A stretch of 64,000 nucleotides of DNA, taken from positions 62,001-126,000 of the forward strand of contig JAQUHA010000004.1 of the NCBI GenBank assembly GCA_028683855.1, given 5' to 3'. Below the pieces are notes generated by a model. That model was not told the DNA's origin and searched no databases. It worked only from the letters and a program-made list of their open reading frames with translations. Of this stretch, positions 61,942 to 64,000 are shown piece after piece. Made by a program: the position numbers and the translations under genes. The stretch is from Desulfuromonadaceae bacterium. GTDB taxonomy: Bacteria > Desulfobacterota > Desulfuromonadia > Geobacterales > Pseudopelobacteraceae. The first letter of the stretch is position 1. Each line of letters starts with the position of its first letter.

Positions 61942-62311
61942 CATTTTTCCTCAACCTTTTAAATTCCAGACTGCGCGCCCCGAAGTTGATCAAAAGCCCC
62001 TGTTCAATACGGAATGCCTCCAGATAATTAAGCGCCTGCGCCAAGTGGACATCTTCCAGCTTAATCAAAGCCTTCAGCTCCACCAGCACCCTGTTTTCAA
62101 CCAGAAAATCGACCCGGCGGGTTCCGATATCGATACCATCATAGTAAATCGCTATCTCCTGCTCACGGGAAAAGGATAAACCTTTTTTCTGCATCTCAAT
62201 TGCCAACGCCCTCTGATAGATCACTTCCTGAAAACCGTTGCCAAGAGTAGAGTGAACTTTCATGGCGCATCCGATAATTGCATGAGTCAGAGGATCAACT
62301 ATCACTGCCAT
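61937..62311 (-). CDS. GxxExxY protein (PD-(D/E)XK nuclease-like)
   Basis: A protein of 124 residues. The naming motif is seen in LGNGFQEVIYQRALAIEM (G-x-x-E-x-x-Y). DFLVENRVLVELKAL gives the D-x(n)-E-x-K core of PD-(D/E)XK nucleases, and QALNYLEAF and LLINFG complete the family pattern. The biochemical role is unknown. The gene is flanked on both sides by nearly equal repeats in direct orientation, and its stop codon is part of the left repeat. This suggests a mobile unit or one that moves with these repeats. Confidence 0.9.
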   Translation of the reverse strand: MAVIVDPLTHAIIGCAMKVHSTLGNGFQEVIYQRALAIEMQKKGLSFSREQEIAIYYDGIDIGTRRVDFLVENRVLVELKALIKLEDVHLAQALNYLEAFRIEQGLLINFGARSLEFKRLRKNV

Positions 62312-62346
62312 GGCACCCCCTTTATCAAACTGCCTGAAACGGGAAA

Positions 62347-62485
62347 CATCTTAACCGGTATTTACAGGATTCAAAGATTTACAGGATTTTGAATCCCGAT
62401 AATCCCAACAATCCAGTAAATAGTGGTTCAGAGATAGATTTTAAAATCCAATAACCCACGGAATCCGACGAATCCAGGTTCAGAC
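62347..62485. repeat. TCTGAACC-type repeat, copy 4 (right of GxxExxY gene)
   Basis: About 139 bases from ATCTTAACCGG to AGGTTCAGAC; close to copy 3 in the same direction. Its left end (TTAACC in place of TGAACC) has diverged. It ends three bases before the stop of the DUF1566 gene at 62488. Confidence 0.85.
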
Positions 62486-62487
62486 AG

Positions 62488-63114
62488 CTACTCTCCCCCT
62501 CGAACTGGCCAGACATAGTAGTTATTTGGCTTACTGTGGTTGTACACGTGGCCATTGAACATATAGACGAAACAGGCGTAGGTACTATTGACTGCGTAGC
62601 TGGTAGATGACCAATAGAAGTTAGACCGAACGCCGCTGAAAGGATGACCGGCAGGGAGCGCGGGGTTGGCTTGAGAGCGATCCACAAGGCTTTGCAGTTC
62701 CTTGCGATTGGGCAACCGCCACTGTCCGGCTCTGCTGCTGTCGGTCAAGCCGCATGTACCTGCAGAAAGGGCACTGCTCCAGGTTATGGCGTTGTTCCAC
62801 GTGAGGTATCCGCTGCTCTTTGCTATGCCACCTGCCGTATCGGTGCAGTTTGCATTTTTGAGCCATATTAACCCTGTCAGGTTGTCGGTTACTGTACCGT
62901 TACCGTTATCAGTAAAACGCGGGGTGGGCCAGGCAACTCCGGATTTTATTTCGCCATCCTGACCTGTGCCGGCGCATGGTATGACCGTGCCTGCTGTATC
63001 GGTGCAGGCAGTTTGACCGGTCTGAGGGAGCTGAACGGTTGAAGCGGCAAAGGCAGTTGAGAATGCGGAATGAAAAAGAGAGAGTGCAATAATAATTAAG
63101 AGCATTTTTTTCAT
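62488..63114 (-). CDS. Secreted DUF1566 protein, variable-type
   Basis: A protein of 208 residues: signal peptide (MKKMLLIIIALSLFHSAFS, cleaved near TAFAAS), then one DUF1566 domain with TGQTACTDTAGTVIPCAGTG, TVTDNLTGLIWLKNANC, QWRLPNRKELQSLVDRS and PALPAGHPF. The last 45 residues are a variable-type segment (NFYWSSTSYAVNSTYACFVY, then VWPVRGGE) right at the C terminus, as in the primary DGR target at 36607. There is no dockerin. AGAGG precedes the start. It is closest to the DUF1566 head of the dockerin protein at 56585. Confidence 0.88.
   Translation of the reverse strand: MKKMLLIIIALSLFHSAFSTAFAASTVQLPQTGQTACTDTAGTVIPCAGTGQDGEIKSGVAWPTPRFTDNGNGTVTDNLTGLIWLKNANCTDTAGGIAKSSGYLTWNNAITWSSALSAGTCGLTDSSRAGQWRLPNRKELQSLVDRSQANPALPAGHPFSGVRSNFYWSSTSYAVNSTYACFVYMFNGHVYNHSKPNNYYVWPVRGGE
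62498..62631 (-). repeat. Variable-repeat-like segment 4 (VR4)
   Basis: The counterpart of VR3; the differences between the two cluster in this segment and are rare just outside it. One change (TGG to TGT, Trp to Cys) is not at an adenine, so some ordinary mutation is present too. Confidence 0.7.
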
Positions 63115-63533
63115 GTTTACGACCTCTGCAAATTATATTTTTAATCCATATTTATATTAATTAAAGCACATCATAATGCTTTTGGAGATTACTGCATACT
63201 GGACTATTTTACAACCCACAAAGACATTCCCGACTCGTTTATGCAACTCCGGCAAAATTTGTCTTGAATTAACTATAAACAAAAGCAAGTCATTTGAGTT
63301 GGCAATCTCTACTGTTGACAGGATGCGTCATTAATAATTAGCACCAAGAGCACACTTAATTAAAAAATATATTCAATAAATAAAAATTATACTTTTTACA
63401 AAAATATTAGCTTTGGTGATTAAATATATTTTCTATTTCAGTCTGTTTCTGTTATAAAGACTGTGAATAAATTACCATATTTTTTATTCACGCTGTTTAT
63501 TCAGCAATATCAATGGGATGGAGGTATTTTGCT
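63115..63533. other. Divergent intergenic region of about 420 bp
   Basis: It separates the minus-strand DUF1566 gene from the plus-strand cohesin gene and is very AT-rich from 63340 on. It must hold both promoters. TTGACA at about 63314 and a TATAAA at about 63464 are seen but are too far from each other to be one promoter. No ORF, RNA or repeat that I can support. Confidence 0.4.
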
Positions 63534-64000
63534 ATGATTTTTAAAAGGATGCTATTGGCAAGTATTATGATGCTTTTCAGTGCAATGTCCGTACTGGCGG
63601 CGGTGGGTCCGACTCTGGATCTGGGAACAGTATCTGGAGCACCGGGGCAGACAGTAGCAGTGCCCATAACTCTTACCAATAACGGAGCTGCACTGTCTTC
63701 TGTTGCCGTTGATATTGAGTATGACGCTGCTGTATTAACCCCGACAGCCGTTGCTCCGGCAACAAAACCTGTGGTAATTGGCGCTGCCGGAACAGCAGCG
63801 GGAAAAATGATTACCCAGAATCTGGTTTCAGACGGCTTGTACCGCATAGGACTGACTAGTCTTGCTGACACAAATGCAATTGGCGATGGCGTTGTTGCTA
63901 CTATTACATTTGCTGTAGCAGCCGGTACATCTGGTAATGTACCCCTGGCAAATAGACCGAGCGCTTCAGATGCTAATGGCGTTGCTGTTGCTATTACAGG
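63534..64000 (+). CDS. Secreted cohesin-domain protein, N-terminal part (cut by window edge)
   Basis: The ATG at 63534 has GGAGG nine bases before it. Signal peptide MIFKRMLLASIMMLFSAMSV, cleaved near LAAVG. The next 130 residues are a cohesin domain: LGTVSGAPGQTVAVPITLTN, VAVDIEYDAAVLTPT, YRIGLTSLADTNAIGDGVVA, TITFAVAAGTSG, then SASDANGVAVAIT. These are the usual cohesin features (PGQTV start, D-x-x-V-L, G-D-G-x-x-x-x-I-x-F). The gene runs out of the window, so the number of cohesins and the anchor are unknown. It is the natural partner of the seven dockerin proteins on its left. Confidence 0.85.
   Translation, partial: MIFKRMLLASIMMLFSAMSVLAAVGPTLDLGTVSGAPGQTVAVPITLTNNGAALSSVAVDIEYDAAVLTPTAVAPATKPVVIGAAGTAAGKMITQNLVSDGLYRIGLTSLADTNAIGDGVVATITFAVAAGTSGNVPLANRPSASDANGVAVAIT

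Noticed and set aside
61805-62485. CRISPR array from the repeated GGATTTACAGGATT pieces
   Set aside because: Repeats are few, irregular, palindromic as a whole, and not separated by unique spacers of equal length; no cas genes.

Overview
The window looks like a chromosomal segment of a Gram-negative, anaerobic, Geobacter-like bacterium (class Desulfuromonadia). This is inferred from a four-subunit 2-oxoacid:ferredoxin oxidoreductase, a FadL-type outer-membrane protein, a chemosensory and phosphorelay gene cluster, and a large set of secreted dockerin proteins. Almost every gene is on the minus strand. The exceptions are a cupin gene, the oxidoreductase operon and tRNA-Gln (7.4-10.7 kb), and a cohesin gene at the right end.

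Layout. (1) 1-7.2 kb: a minus-strand signalling operon, read from right to left: GAF/HD-GYP protein, two stand-alone receivers, HPt protein, two REC-histidine kinases, two CheW-like proteins, and an MCP cut by the window edge. (2) 7.4-10.7 kb: cupin, 2-oxoacid:ferredoxin oxidoreductase (delta, alpha, beta, gamma), tRNA-Gln(CTG) and a terminator. (3) 10.8-16.3 kb: a TPR/coiled-coil/CsgG-like protein, a FadL-family protein whose signal peptide is out of frame, and a FlgT-like secreted protein. (4) 16.4-63.1 kb: an accessory island with seven large secreted proteins ending in almost the same two-repeat dockerin. Six of them also carry a caspase/C13-like (clan CD) domain with a His-Gly and a Cys-Tyr-Ser-Gly motif. 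Four of the seven begin with one or two DUF1566 domains, and three small secreted DUF1566 proteins lie among them. (5) 63.5-64.0 kb: a secreted cohesin-domain protein, cut by the window edge. A second, cohesin-like lipoprotein (37.3-37.8 kb) is translationally coupled to a dockerin beta-propeller gene.

A diversity-generating retroelement (DGR) sits inside the island at 35.4-37.2 kb. In transcription order it consists of a DUF1566 target gene with a variable repeat, an avd remnant, a template repeat made mostly of Asn codons, and a reverse-transcriptase remnant. The template differs from the adjacent variable repeat (28 of 29 substitutions) and from a variable repeat inside a 1.9-kaa dockerin/protease protein (21 of 22) almost only where the template has adenine on the coding strand. 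The RT has lost the region that would hold its YxDD motif and is also frameshifted; Avd is cut to 30 codons. The cassette therefore looks dead in cis, although its diversification footprint is clear.

My reading of the system is a cohesin-dockerin surface assembly. Dockerin tags would dock large caspase-like proteases, some with hypervariable DUF1566 ligand-binding heads, onto cohesin proteins at the cell surface. The island also holds a HEPN/MNT pair coupled to the RT remnant, a HipBA pair bracketed by dockerin scars, a DinD-like gene, and a family of short TCTGAACC-ended repeats, two of which flank a GxxExxY gene. Functions come from motif recognition by eye; no database search was possible.
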